From Sphaeroforma sirkka (Eukaryota; Opisthokonta; Ichthyosporea; Ichthyophonida), in contig LUCW03000491.1 in NCBI GenBank assembly GCA_001586965.3, forward strand, positions 1-28,715: DNA of 28,715 bases, in the 5' to 3' direction. Below the pieces are notes generated by a model. That model saw nothing but the letters and a program-made list of their open reading frames with translations. It made no database searches and had not been told where the DNA came from. Each line of letters opens with the position of its first letter. Position 1 is the stretch's first letter. This document shows positions 1 to 10,811 of the stretch, piece by piece. Made by a program: the position numbers and the translations under genes.

Positions 1-1091
1 CGGTAAGCCATCAAGTATTGTACTCAAGGTACGTTGGAACTGCTGCGTGAGTACATGAAGACCGAACAGTGCTGATGTGAACGAGTACTGATAACGTTCT
101 AGGTGTGTAAAACTAAATAAGTATTGTGAGTCTGGATGGATGGGCGGCCTGTGGTATGCAGCCGATATGTCCAGCGTCGTGTAGTACTTCTTACTCTTGA
201 GGCGAGATATGAGTTCGTTGACCTTGGGGATCAGGAACTGGTCACCAGGAATAAGCGCGTTAACGGCACGCATGTCTAAACACACGCGTACCTTCTTGAC
301 GTTGCCTTCCGCATCGAATGTCGGTACCGCAAGGAGAGGAGATTAACAGTCGTTGGTGTCGTTCGTTTCGTGATCACCAAATCCGTCAACCACTTCTTCA
401 CTTGTTCATCCACATGAGGGGAGCCATCGATCGGATACGAGTTACGCGCCGATCGCCGCATCTGCAACGCTTGTTCATGGGTTACTGGGATGGTTACCTC
501 ACTCCCTTCCAGACGACAGCGCGCGTTGTCGGCAATTTTCGCATTGGCTTCCCAAATCCTGTGCCAACCGTTCGCGTACATCGACGGGTTCCGTCGTGTT
601 AGGTGCCTGTCGGCGTGGTATGGGTTCGAGGAGCTCTTCTAGTTCTGTGGGGTCTATTGGTGCAAGTGGCGATTGGATACCGCCTATGTATAGGCCCAAG
701 CCTTTCAACATATCTTTGCCCCACTATAACATCTATACCCGTCGGCAAGTTCATCAATTCTAATGAACCGTCGATAATTCTGGTACCGTACCTTATAGGT
801 ACCACTTCCGTCGTCCCCAGTCGAGGAGTTCGCACCGCCTTGTCAGCTAAATATATAAATGACCCAGGTGGTGCCGGAGTTGGATGGTCGGCCAAGGAGG
901 TCTGCGGATGTCTGTGAGATACAACTTCTATTTGCTCCCGTGTCTATCAAGGCTTTGAACGTACGTCCGTTGATTTGTACTTGAATATAGACTCGGTTGT
1001 CTGACGTCAGCAATGGGTCTTGTATTGCCATCACTGCTCCAATCGTGGTAACAAATATGAAGCTCCTATCCGACTCAGACACCCTCACCTC
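1..1091 (-). pseudogene. pol: Copy A pol, partial: protease and N-terminal RT
   Basis: This is the 5' part of a Ty3-type pol. The retropepsin active site DTGA lies at about 933-944 in the context ALIDTGANRSCIS, after the conserved AIQDPLLTSDNRVY stretch. The post-protease linker with GLGLYIGGIQSPLAPIDPTE follows, then the RT N-terminal region (VDEQVKKWLTDLVITKR). Reading begins in the same frame as gag, directly after the gag TGA. Frameshifts near 300-420, 700 and 880 break the frame. RT continues past the left edge, so the YIDD site is not present in this copy. The domain assignment is firm; activity is unlikely as read. Confidence 0.8.
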
Positions 1092-3195
1092 TCATGCATG
1101 ATCGGCTACCGACTCCCACGTGTCATAGGTGTGGTTTGGTGTTGACGTCATGTGCTCGAAGTCTTCGTAAAGGATCGTGTTGATATGAATCTCTGTAGCT
1201 TCCGATGGTGGAGCCAAGTCTTCGTCCTGTGTAATCGCATTCACCTGTACTTGAGGCGTCGGACGTATTGTAACTACGTCTCTAGTCTGGGATGTATTCT
1301 GCCCCTGTCCTGCGGTTGACGTTGTGGACGGTCTGTGTACCGATTGTACGTCCCTCAAAGGACGGTTGTTGTCGTATAGCCTTGCCCGACCCTCTGCGCT
1401 CACCGCTTGCGACGCCCTGAAATGATGACACCGTGGGATGTGCCTACCACCTGGTGGCGCCTGTGCCTGGCACCCGCACAAGTCGTTGGTACCGTAGGTT
1501 GGGGCCGTTGAGTCCAATTCTGCGTTTGTCGTCTACTCGTCTGTAGGTTGGGGCGGCTATTGGTGTGGTCGCGACTTCCATTGGTCGTCGGGCCCTCGCG
1601 GTTGTTGCGACCCTGGAAACGTGCTGCCGTACGTTGCTGTGCATCCTGAATGTCAGGGCTCAACAGCTGTATAAGCTCGTGTGTCTCCATCAGTTGCCAT
1701 TTGGGATGCAACTGTAGAGTACGTTCATACGTACGGCCGTTGAGAGCTTCTTCTAACAGTTGTACAATGCAGTGGTTCACTAAATTCTGTTGGAAGTCGG
1801 CATCTGTCTGGCACCGTTCACGTGCCCTCCTGTGGTTCTCCATGAGCTGTGTCATTTGTTCCATAAGAGGAGTGTGCATGTTCCGACTTTGGCCCTTGGC
1901 TAACTTGCGAAACGCGGGATCGACAGTGGCTTGTGTTTCGTGCGAACAGATCTGTTCGATCTGTAGTTGAGGTGTGCATGTCTTCAACCGTTCAGAGTTG
2001 TCGCGGATGTAGTCCAGCGTTGACTTCTCCGCCTTGAAGTAAGATAGTACCTTATGAAACCATGTAAGGTTCCAACTCTCGTCCAGCCCTGCGATTTGTG
2101 CGTTCTTGAACGCCTCGAGGAGAGCCCCTCTTGTGTCCCGTTCCATGATATCATGTAGGTAGTATCTGTTCGACGGCCAATCAGGCCACGTACGTGGTGA
2201 AGGTACGGGACGCTTCTCTACCGGTCGGGACTCTAATGTAGCTCGAAGTGTCTCAATCACGCCCCGAAGAGCTTCAGCTCGAGCCGTGTTATTCTCCTCG
2301 ATTGCTTGGCATAGCTCGTCACTTAACTGTAGTATCCGTGCGTGTAGCGCCTGTCGCCTTTCTCGATACTAGCCGGTGTGGGCGGAGGCACTGTTGTCTC
2401 CTTCTCTTGTCGTTTATGTGTCTGTACATATTCACTGGGCGCTTCTTTCTCGCCCCACTGACGTTGCTGTTGTTGGCGCAGGTTCGTACTTAATCGGTCT
2501 TGTCTATTCTTCACCGCCTGCTTACCTTGAGGATTCTGTCTGGCTAATACTTGTTCATGTGCGAACTCTTGAAAAGTTGGTGTGTTCTCACTGGCAGACA
2601 GAGTATCATCCTCCTCGGTTGAACTGTCCTCTGACCCTGGTGATTTGTACCCAAGTCCATAAAACGGACGCTCACAGCCTTGAATTCGGAAGGTAGGGTT
2701 GTCTTCGTCCTCTGGTACTGCCTGTACCCGTTCGTGTGCGTCAGAAGAACTCTCCTTAGCGGCCGGCCCTATTGTAGTTCGTCCGGCGTTTATGCGCTGT
2801 AACCTCTGTTCGTATTTTTTCAAAGAGAGACTGCTGTTGTGTCATCAGCTCCGTGAGTTTCTGAGCTGACGATTGTTCCCGTGCCGTTTCCTTGTTGTTG
2901 GTACGGTTCCGGTGACGCTTCCGCTTGTTAGGTGGGAGGCGTGGTGGGTCATTACTGGGAAATAAGGCCCTGGGTAGTTTCACTGCCCTTCACTGGCTGA
3001 CGACTCTGTGCAGGTCGGGTACTTCCTTGGTCTCACCTCGAATATGACATCCTCGTCAGATTGTGCAGGTCCATTTTTGTTTTGCTGTTGGTGGCTGCTT
3101 GTCGTCCGGAAATAATGTGTGAGTCAAGATATCATCTTCCTTCCGGCGCTCAGGATTCAAGAGTTGCTGTCTATGACTTGGGCGGGGTAGGACAT
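1092..3195 (-). pseudogene. gag: Copy A gag, frameshifted
   Basis: This is the capsid/nucleocapsid polyprotein gene of family 1. The start ATG (3195) and the PTPR/PAQ-like N-terminus are followed by a basic and acidic linker region (ERPFYGLGYKSPGSEDSSTEED). Next come a glutamine-rich stretch (RQQQQRQW), the PRTWPDWP motif and a helical capsid-like part. The zinc knuckle near 1466-1520 is broken by loss of one G, reading CAGARH where copy C reads CAGCQA. The tail is acidic and ends at TGA 1092-1094. There are frameshifts at the A-run near 2815, near 2370 and at the knuckle, and a roughly 100-bp deletion near 3115-3145. Pol follows in the same frame after the stop. Confidence 0.8.
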
Positions 3196-4734
3196 GGTTG
3201 GTGAGTTGTTTGTCAATGGAGAACCAGAAATGTGTGCGAATGAACTGATAGAGTACTGAATATAAATATCCATTTTCTATTAAATTTCATCCTTCAAACA
3301 CATAACGTCTCGACATCGATCTCCGAGGAACTCGTGGGTTCCCTCGTGACTGTTTTATTTCCTACACTAACATAAGTAGTGTGGATAGTCTATATACTCT
3401 AACACTACCAGCTGTCTTTACTCTTCATCCCACAATAACATATGGTTGAGTGCCTCATTAGTCAGCCACTTCTTGTTCTACTCTCGCCAGCTCTTACTCC
3501 GGCCTAATGACGGCCTATTCGCAGGACCCTGTTGGGAACTTCCCTCATCGCTCCTCTTTTACTCTTCTTACCGTGATGTCCTTGTCATGTGCTGTTGCGG
3601 TTGTTGGAATATGCTTCTTGATCTAAGAACGATTGCTCGTTATTGCACTCCTAAACTAAGCTGCCGTCAACCACACCTTCTGTGCATACTGTTGATCCTC
3701 TCCGTTGACCTGATTTATCTGGAAGTTCTAGTGATTTGAGTGTGTTCGCATATCATTTTCACAATTTAACCTTGTATTTACTTGCATCGTTCGTGTTATG
3801 TGCGCCCCCACCCTTATATGCTCCTAATAACTCACAGGTGCTTACTTTGTGTCTCTGTATGCTTCCTAATATCCCATTCTGAAAACTTTTGTAAAAAATA
3901 ATCTAGTATGCCGCTGATTCTTTGCGTCATCGTACTAACCGAGTCGGTACTCAACCATGTACATCTCCCATCTCTATTACTCCTACTGTGGATCCTAAAG
4001 AACTTACTTCTAACAACTTCTTAAATACAATTTAAGCTCATTAGCTTGCAATACGATTTGTACTTGTCTCACACTGAAAACAACCTTCCTACCTGTACTC
4101 ACACATGACTACTTATCTGCCAGATTCTGACTGATTGTCTGATTTCGTCATTTGATCGTCGTGAGACTTTCCTTGTTGACCCTGGTTAATGTTCTGCTTG
4201 ATTGGAATGTTCGCTCTTCGGGTTCACTCGTATTAGTAGACTAGATTCTTCTTCATCCTCGTCGTCACACGTCGTTAATCCAATCTAAATCGGTCGTTCA
4301 ATTCAATCTAAATCGTTCGGATAATCTAAATCGTTCAATTTGATGCGACATTCTCTGTTCGCATTGTCTTTCAATTGTTATACTTATAACAAAAAAAATA
4401 TGTGCCAGCTACTGACTAATTCATATTCTGTAGCTTTCTCTGTAATTACTAATAAACTAACAACTTCTATGGTAAGTTAAAAAATGTAGTAAGTATACGC
4501 GAGATAACTGTATCTCAACGTTCTCCCTCCTCAGGGAGGGGACGTTGTTCATTTATTAGTAATTATAAACAGTAATCCTAAAATGACTTTGACTCTTAAA
4601 TGAGTCATTAGTCATGTGCTGTAAAACCAGCAAAACCCTAAAACCCAGTTTATCAGATTATTCTGATAAACTGTAAAACTTTGTAATAAACCTAAAATAA
4701 TCAAATAAACATAAGTACTTGTATTCTGACCACA
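3196..4734 (-). repeat. Copy A 5' LTR plus untranslated leader
   Basis: This 1.54-kb noncoding stretch lies between the element 5' end (TG at 4734) and the gag ATG (3195). It is nearly identical to 9092-10620 in copy B. It contains five hairpins near its 5' end, including a perfect 12-bp stem at about 4646-4673 and a CCCTCC/GGAGGG stem near 4530-4550. It also has a small AATCTAAATCG repeat cluster. The LTR/leader boundary is not provable because no 3' LTR lies in the window. An antisense reading frame (plus strand, 3509-3739) runs through it but is not called as a gene. Confidence 0.7.
4282..4337. repeat. AATCTAAATCG short tandem cluster in LTR of copy A
   Basis: Three spaced copies of the 11-mer AATCTAAATCG, mostly followed by TTC, occur here. 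The same cluster is at 10176-10231 in copy B. It lies in the part of the LTR deleted from copy C. Its role is unknown; it could be a repeated regulatory site. Confidence 0.6.
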
Positions 4735-5690
4735 CGAGGAAGCTGAGCGTTGGTTGGGTCCGCAAATACATCTATGTCATTCGGTCCAAAGTGTTGTTGC
4801 GCTTGTTCAAAGTAACTAGGGGAATAACTGCCAGCCGTCGGTATACATTATTTCGAGTTCGTCCTGCTCCGCTGTCCCTCGATGTACTCTACTTAACATG
4901 TCCGGGAGCACATTTGACTCTCCTGGTATATGCGATATGGGTAAAGTTGAATGGCGCGATGATGTGATGCCATCTCTGAAGCATCGTGGATTAAGCAGGC
5001 TGTGTGTTCATGCTCGAGGGCCTTGTGGTCCGTGAAGACCACAAACCGTTGCCCAATATATTGTTCCTGAAATGTGTCAGTCCATATACCAATGCCAGTA
5101 ACTCTTTCATAGGTGTGGCGTAGTTCTGTTCGCATGGTTCAGAGAGTTACTAAAGAACATTAAGTAATGTGTCTTACCGTTGACCCACATTGGAATAACG
5201 CTCCCCTAAACCGTAATGGCTAGCGTCGGTTTCCAAGTTTACGAAGTTGTCGACTGTGGAAAGTGTAACGCCATGAGCATTCACCACTCGTCTTTCGCTT
5301 GCCGTGCCACGCCTACGACGCATGTTTCTCCTCCGGACGATCACTTATCAAAACGCCGGTTTGAGTTTGCAAAATGCCAGTGCCAGGGTGAGATTTCTCG
5401 CGCTGTGTCTAAGCACATGACATATTTTGTAATTTTGGTTCTGCGCCGAACCTAGTATCTTTGTATCGTTGTGGTGTGGTCCAGTTTGAATCCATTGGGA
5501 GGACCCTTTTCATGGTCAATGTGCTACTACCTTGTGCCGATACTTTCTTCCCCACATCGTACTTAGCGTACTTGAGGAGCGTGTGTGGTGTCCGTGGGTT
5601 ACCAGCACCGGTTGTGTATGTTAAGCGTTGTATTGAACTGCACCGAACCATGGTGCTCTTGGTACGTCACTGGCGATACATATGTCAGTG
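4735..5690 (-). mobile_element. Family 1 internal fragment D: RT end, RNase H, start of MT-like domain
   Basis: This is a second, more decayed copy of the same coding segment as 5820-6770. On the minus strand it runs from the RT region just after YIDD (GACATATGTATCGCCAGTGAC) through RNase H (FVVFTDHKALEHEHT) to the AQLPR of the post-RNase H domain. There it stops exactly where copy A begins. It has no LTR of its own. It is joined at about 5690 to copy B. It shares with copies B and C the GGGG-for-GGGGG frameshift in RNase H (near 5203-5209). Confidence 0.8.
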
Positions 5691-7729
5691 GCCCGTGCGC
5701 CGTCGGCTGTATCTTGCGTAACATCCTGTGTATCTGTTCCCAAGGCGGGTTCATCCATCCATCGACTGCTCGACCAGTCGATGCAAACGCTCCCTCCCCA
5801 TCATCCATGTCCAGAACCGAGGAAGCTGAGCGTTGGTTGGGTCCGCAAATACATCTATGTCATTCGGTCCAAAGTGTTGTTGCGCTTGTTCAAAGTAACT
5901 AGGGAATAACTGCCAGCCGTCTGTATACATTATTTCGAGTTCGTCCTGCTCCGCTGTCCCCTCGTGTACTCTACTTAACATGTCCAGGAATAAGCACATT
6001 TGACTCTCCTGGTATATGCGATATGGTAAAGTTGAATGGCGCGATGATATGATGCCATCTCTGAAGCAGAGGATTGAAGCTTGAGCTGTGTGTTCATATA
6101 CACAAGGGCCTTGTGGTCCGTGAAGACCGCAAACCGTTGCCCAACCAAGTATTCCCTGAAATGTGTCAGTCCATATACCAATGCCAGTAACTCCTTCATA
6201 GGTGTGGCGTAGTTCTGTTGCGCATGGTTCAGAGTCTTACTAAAGAACATTAAGTAATGTTTCTTACCGTTGACCCATTGAATAGCGCTCCCCTAAACCG
6301 TAATCGCTAGCGTCGGTTTCCAAGTTCAGAGGAATGCGTCGACCGGAAAGTGTAACGCCACAGCATTCACCACTGCGTCCTTCATTGCCTGCCACGCCTG
6401 TGCATGTCTCTCCTCCCAACGATCACCTATCAACTCCTTTGGTTTGAGTTTGCAAAATTCGCGCAATTGGTGCAACCGTGTTCGCGAAATTAGGCAGATG
6501 TTCGTGGAGGTAATTTATAATCCCAACGCCGAGGCTATATCTTTGTATCGTTGTGGTGTGGGCCAGTCGATCAGCTTGGCCTGCTTTTCATGGTCAATGT
6601 CAATGCCTTGTGCCGATACTTTCTTCGCCTAGGATCATGACTTCGGAGATAGCGAAGTGGCACTTGGCAGGGTTAAGCTTAAAACTGTGGTATGTTAAGC
6701 GTTGTATCACCTTCTGCACCGTCCTAACGTGTTCGTCATAACCGTCACTGGCGATAACTATGTCATCGATATAGTGGTGAACCGGTAAGCCATCAAGTAT
6801 TGTACTCAAGGTACGTTGAAACTGCTGCGTGAGTACATGAAGACCGAACGGTGCTGATGTGAACGAGTACTGATAACGTTCGTGTGTAAAACTAAATAAG
6901 TATTGTGAGTCTGGATGGATGGGCAGCCTGTGGTATGCAGCCGATATGTCCAGCGTCGTGTAGTACTTCTTACTCTTTGAGGCGAGATATGAGTTCGTTG
7001 ACCTTGGGGATCAGGAACTGGTCACCAGGAATATTGCGTTAACGGCACGCTGTCTGGGATGTACGCGTACCTTCTTGACGTTGCCTTCCGCATCGAATGT
7101 CGGTACCGCAAGGAGAGGAAGATTAACAGTCGTTGGTGTCGTTCGTTTCGTGATCACCAAATCCGTCAACCACTTCTTCACTTGTTCATCCACCTGGTGG
7201 AGCCATCGATCGGATACGAAGTTACGCGCCGTTGGTACGCATCTGCAACGCTTGTTCATGGGTTACTGGGATGGTTACCTCACTCCCTTCCAGACGACAG
7301 CGCGCGTTGTCGGCAATTTTCGCATTGGCTTCCAAATCCTGTGCCAACCGTTCGCGTACATCGACGGGTTCCGTCGTGTTAGGTGCCTGTCGGCGTGGTG
7401 GGTTCGAGGTCTCTTCTAGTTCTGTCGGTCCATTGGTTCCATGGCGATTGGATACCGCCTATGTATACGGCATGTTTCAACATATCTTGCCCCACTATAA
7501 CATCTATACCCGTCAAACGTTCATCAACTAATGAACCGTTGATGTCTGGTACCGTACCTTATAGTACCACTTCCGTCGTCAGTGCTTTGAATTCTCGATT
7601 TGAGTTGCACCGCCTTGTGTGCATATATAAATGACCCAGGTGGTGCCGGAGAGTTGTCTGCGGATGTAGATACAACCATTTGCGTTCAACAAGACTGTTC
7701 TACGTCCGTTGATTTGTAGTTGAATATAG
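5691..7729 (-). pseudogene. pol: Copy B pol: damaged protease, RT, RNase H, MT-like domain
   Basis: On the minus strand the order is a scrambled protease remnant (7430-7729, DTGA not readable), RT (7259 to about 6600, with HHYIDDIVIASD near 6760-6785) and RNase H (6250-5975, FAVFTDHKALVYMN). It ends with the post-RNase H domain, which reads DVFADPTNAQLPRFW and then DGWMNPPWEQIHRML (NPPW at about 5740-5752). This copy preserves the NPPW part that copy C has lost. RNase H is split by the same one-base deletion (near 6286-6290) seen in copies C and D. Multiple further frameshifts make it non-functional as read. Confidence 0.8.
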
Positions 7730-9091
7730 TCTTCAACCGTTCAGGTCTTGTATTGATGTAACCAGCGTTGACTTTCCGCCTTGAAGTAAGATAGTACCTT
7801 ATGAAACCATGTAAGGTTCTGCGGCTCTCGTCCAGCCCTGCGATTTGTGCGTTCTTGAACGCCTCGAGGAAAGCCCCTCTTGTGTCCCGTTCCATGATAT
7901 CATGTAGGTAGTATCTGTTCGACGGCCAATCAGGCCACGTACGTGGTGAAGGTACGGGACGCTTCTCTACCGGTCGGGACTCTAATGTAGCTCGAAGTCA
8001 CTGTGTCAATCACGCCCCGAAGAGCTTCAGCTCTCGAGCCGTATTCTCCTCGATTGCTTGGCATAGCTCGTCACTTAACTGTAGTATCCGTGCGTGTAGC
8101 GCCTGTCGCCTTTTCTCGATACTAGCCGGTGTGGGCGGAGGCACTGTTGTCTCCTTCTCTTGTCGTTTATGTGTCTGTACATATTCACTGGGCGCTTCTT
8201 TTCGCCCCACACTGACGTTGCTGTTGTTGGCGCAGGTTCGTACTTAATCGGTCCTGTCTATTCTTCACCGCCTGCTTACCTTGAGGATTCTGTCTGGCTA
8301 ATACTTGTTCATGTGCGAACTCTTGAAAAAAGTTGGTGTGTTCTCACTGGCAGACAGAGTATCATCCTCCTCGGTTGAACTGTCCTCTGACCCTGGTGAT
8401 TTGTACCCAAGTCCATAAAACGGACGCTCACAGCCTTGAATTCGGAAGGTAGGGTTGTCTTCGTCCTCTGGTACTGCCTGTACCCGTTCGTGTGCGTCAG
8501 AAGAACTCTCCTTAGCGGCCGGCCCTATTGTAGTTCGTCCGGCGTTTATGCGCTGTAACCTCTGTTCGTATTTTTTCAAAGAGAGACTGCTGTTGTGTCA
8601 TCAGCTCCGTGAGTTTCTGAGCTGACGATTGTTCCCGTGCCGTTTCCTTGTTGTTGGTACGGTTCCGGTGACGCTTCCGCTTGTTAGGTGGGAGGCGTGG
8701 TGGGTCATTACTGGGAAATAAGGCCCCTGGAGTATCCCGAGACGAACGAGGGACAGCCCTTCACTGGCTACCTGTTCACCAATAAAAGTCTGACTACTGT
8801 CCGCACGCAGGTTGGGTACTTCCTGGTCTCACCCTCGAATATGACATCCTCGTCAGATTGTGCAGGTCCATTTTTTTGTTTGCTGTTGGTGGCTGCTTGT
8901 CGTCCGCGGAAATAATATGTGGAGCCCCAAGATGTGTCTGTTGTTGCCCCTCCAGTGCCTGACCTGAGTGCGGAGCGGAGCGTTCCGTATGGGACTGACG
9001 ACGTTTAGTTCCACGTCGGTCGATATCATCTTCCTTGCGGCGCTCAGGATTCAAGAGTTGCTGTCTACGACTTTGGGGGGGGGTAGGACAT
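7730..9091 (-). pseudogene. gag: Copy B gag, C-terminally deleted
   Basis: The family 1 gag starts at ATG 9091 but loses its frame in the C-run directly after the start. The N-terminal basic region (NPERRKEDDIDRRGTKRRQ), the SEDSSTEEDD acidic stretch, the Q-rich region and MERDTRGAFLEAFKNAQIAG are recognisable. The coding sequence stops being Gag-like at 7730, where a roughly 990-bp deletion joins it to pol. The zinc knuckle and acidic tail are therefore missing. The A-run near 8573 has six As, as in copy A, and neither six nor the seven As of copy C keeps the frame. Confidence 0.75.
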
Positions 9092-10620
9092 GGTTGGTGA
9101 GTTGTTTGTCAATGGAGAACTAGAAATGTGTGCGAATGAACTGATAGAGTACTGAATATAAATATCCATTTTCTATTAAATTTCATCCTTCAAACACATA
9201 ACGTCTCGACATCGATCTCCGAGGAACTCGTGGGTTCCCTCGTGACTGTTTTATTTCCTACACTAACATAAGTAGTGTGGATAGTCTATATACTCTAACA
9301 CTACCAGCTGTCTTACTCTTCATCCCACAATAACATATGGTTGAGTGCCTCATTAGTCGGAGCCACTTCTTGTTCTACTCCTCGCCAGCTCTTACTCCGG
9401 CCTAATGACGGCCTATTCGCAGGACCCTGTTGGGAACTTCCCTCATCGCTCCTCTTTTACTCTTCTTACCCGTGATGTCCTTGTCATGTGCTGTTGCGGT
9501 TGTTGGAATATGCTTCTTGATCTAAGAACGATTGCTCGTTATTGCACTCCTAAACTAAGCTGCCGTCAACCACACCTTCTGTGCATACTGTTGATCCTCT
9601 CCGTTGACCTGATTTATCTGGAAGTTCTAGTGATTTGAGTGTGTTCGCATATCATTTTCACAATTTAACCTTGTATTTACTTGCATCGTTCGTGTTATGT
9701 GCGCCCCCACCCTTATATGCTCCTAATAACTCACAGGTGCTTACTTGTGTCTCTGTATGCTTCCTAATATCCCATTCTGAAAACTTTTGTAAAATAATCT
9801 AGTATGCCGCTGATTCTTTTGCGTCATCATCGTACTAACCGAGTCGGTACTAACCATGTACATCTCCCATCTCTATTACCCTACTGTGGATCCTAAAGAA
9901 CTTTCTTCTAACAACTTCTTAAATACAATTTAAGCTCATTAGCTTGCAATACGATTTGTACTTGTCTCACACTGAAAACAACCTTCCTACCTGTACTCAC
10001 ACATGACTACTTATCTGTGGATTCTGACTGATTGTCTGATTTCGTCATTTGATCGTCGTGAGACTTTCCTTGTTGACCCTGGTTAATGTTCTGCTTGATT
10101 GGAATGTTCGCTCTTCGGGTTCACTCGTATTAGTAGATTCTTTCTTCATCCTCGTCGTCCACACGTCGTTAATCCAATCTAAATCGTTCAATTCAATCTA
10201 AATCGTTCGGATAATCTAAATCGTTCAATTTGATGCGACATTCTCTGTTCGCATTGTCTTTCAATTGTTATACTTATAACAAAAAAAATATGTGCCAGCT
10301 ACTGACTAATTCATATTCTGTAGCTTTCTCTGTAATTACTAATAAACTAACAACTTCTATGGTAAGTTAAAAATGTAGTAAGTATACGCGAGATAACTGT
10401 ATCTCAACGTTCTCCTCCTCAGGGAGGGGACGTTGTTCATTTATTAGTAATTATAAACAGTAATCCTAAAATGACTGACTCTTAAATGAGTCATTAGTCA
10501 TGTGCTGTAAAACCAGCAAAACCTTTAAAACCCAGTTTATCAGATTATTCTGATAAACTGTAAAACTTGTAATAAACCTAAAATAATCAAATAAATATAA
10601 GTACTTGTATTCTGACCACA
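9092..10620 (-). repeat. Copy B 5' LTR plus leader
   Basis: This segment is almost identical to the copy A leader (3196-4734). It contains the same hairpin series at about 10400-10560 and the same AATCTAAATCG cluster at 10176-10231. A plus-strand (antisense to the element) frame of 77 codons lies at 9405-9638. Bases 9448-9504 are identical to an inverted insert in copy C (14968-15024). The LTR/leader boundary is unresolved. Confidence 0.7.
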
Positions 10621-10811
10621 GTGTGATGTAGAATATGGTAGTGTGTGTTCGAGCGTATATGACTAAGAGATGTGGTGTTATGCCAGGTTTCAACCACACA
10701 CATAACATCAACCTGACTCAAAAATCGATATAACATTCAAATACTTGTCTGTATGTGCTGCCTTGTCCATGTTGTGTCCTTATGGGTTGACAAGCGTCAT
10801 CCTCATTGGCC
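10621..10811. other. Spacer, no feature seen
   Basis: Unique sequence between the 5' end of copy B and the stop of the minus-strand Gag-like gene. I see no gene, repeat or RNA in it. It is the pre-insertion flank of copy B on that side. Confidence 0.5.

Larger units (their letters stand above)
1..4734 (-). mobile_element. Family 1 Ty3/gypsy-like retrotransposon, copy A (left-truncated by window)
   Basis: Read on the minus strand, this copy starts at 4734 with TGTGGTCAGAATAC. The same start is used by copy B (10620) and copy C (14713), while the bases outside differ in all three, so it marks the LTR 5' end. It continues through LTR/leader, gag, protease and the first half of RT, and leaves the window at base 1. 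It is nearly identical to copy C in long stretches but carries many small indels and a roughly 100-bp deletion near 3115-3145 in the gag N-terminal region. Its far end, and any integrase and 3' LTR, lie outside the window. Confidence 0.85.
5691..10620 (-). mobile_element. Family 1 retrotransposon copy B, internally deleted and 3'-truncated
   Basis: The 5' end on the minus strand is at 10620 (TGTGGTCAGA), outside of which the sequence is unrelated to copies A and C. LTR/leader (9092-10620), gag start, RT, RNase H and the post-RNase H domain are present. About 990 bp are missing at the 7729/7730 junction relative to copy A positions 991-1980; this removes the gag zinc knuckle, the gag stop and the first part of protease. 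The element ends at about 5691 where fragment D is attached, so integrase and 3' LTR are absent. Short scrambled blocks occur at 7020-7060, 7200-7240 and 7400-7720. Confidence 0.85.
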
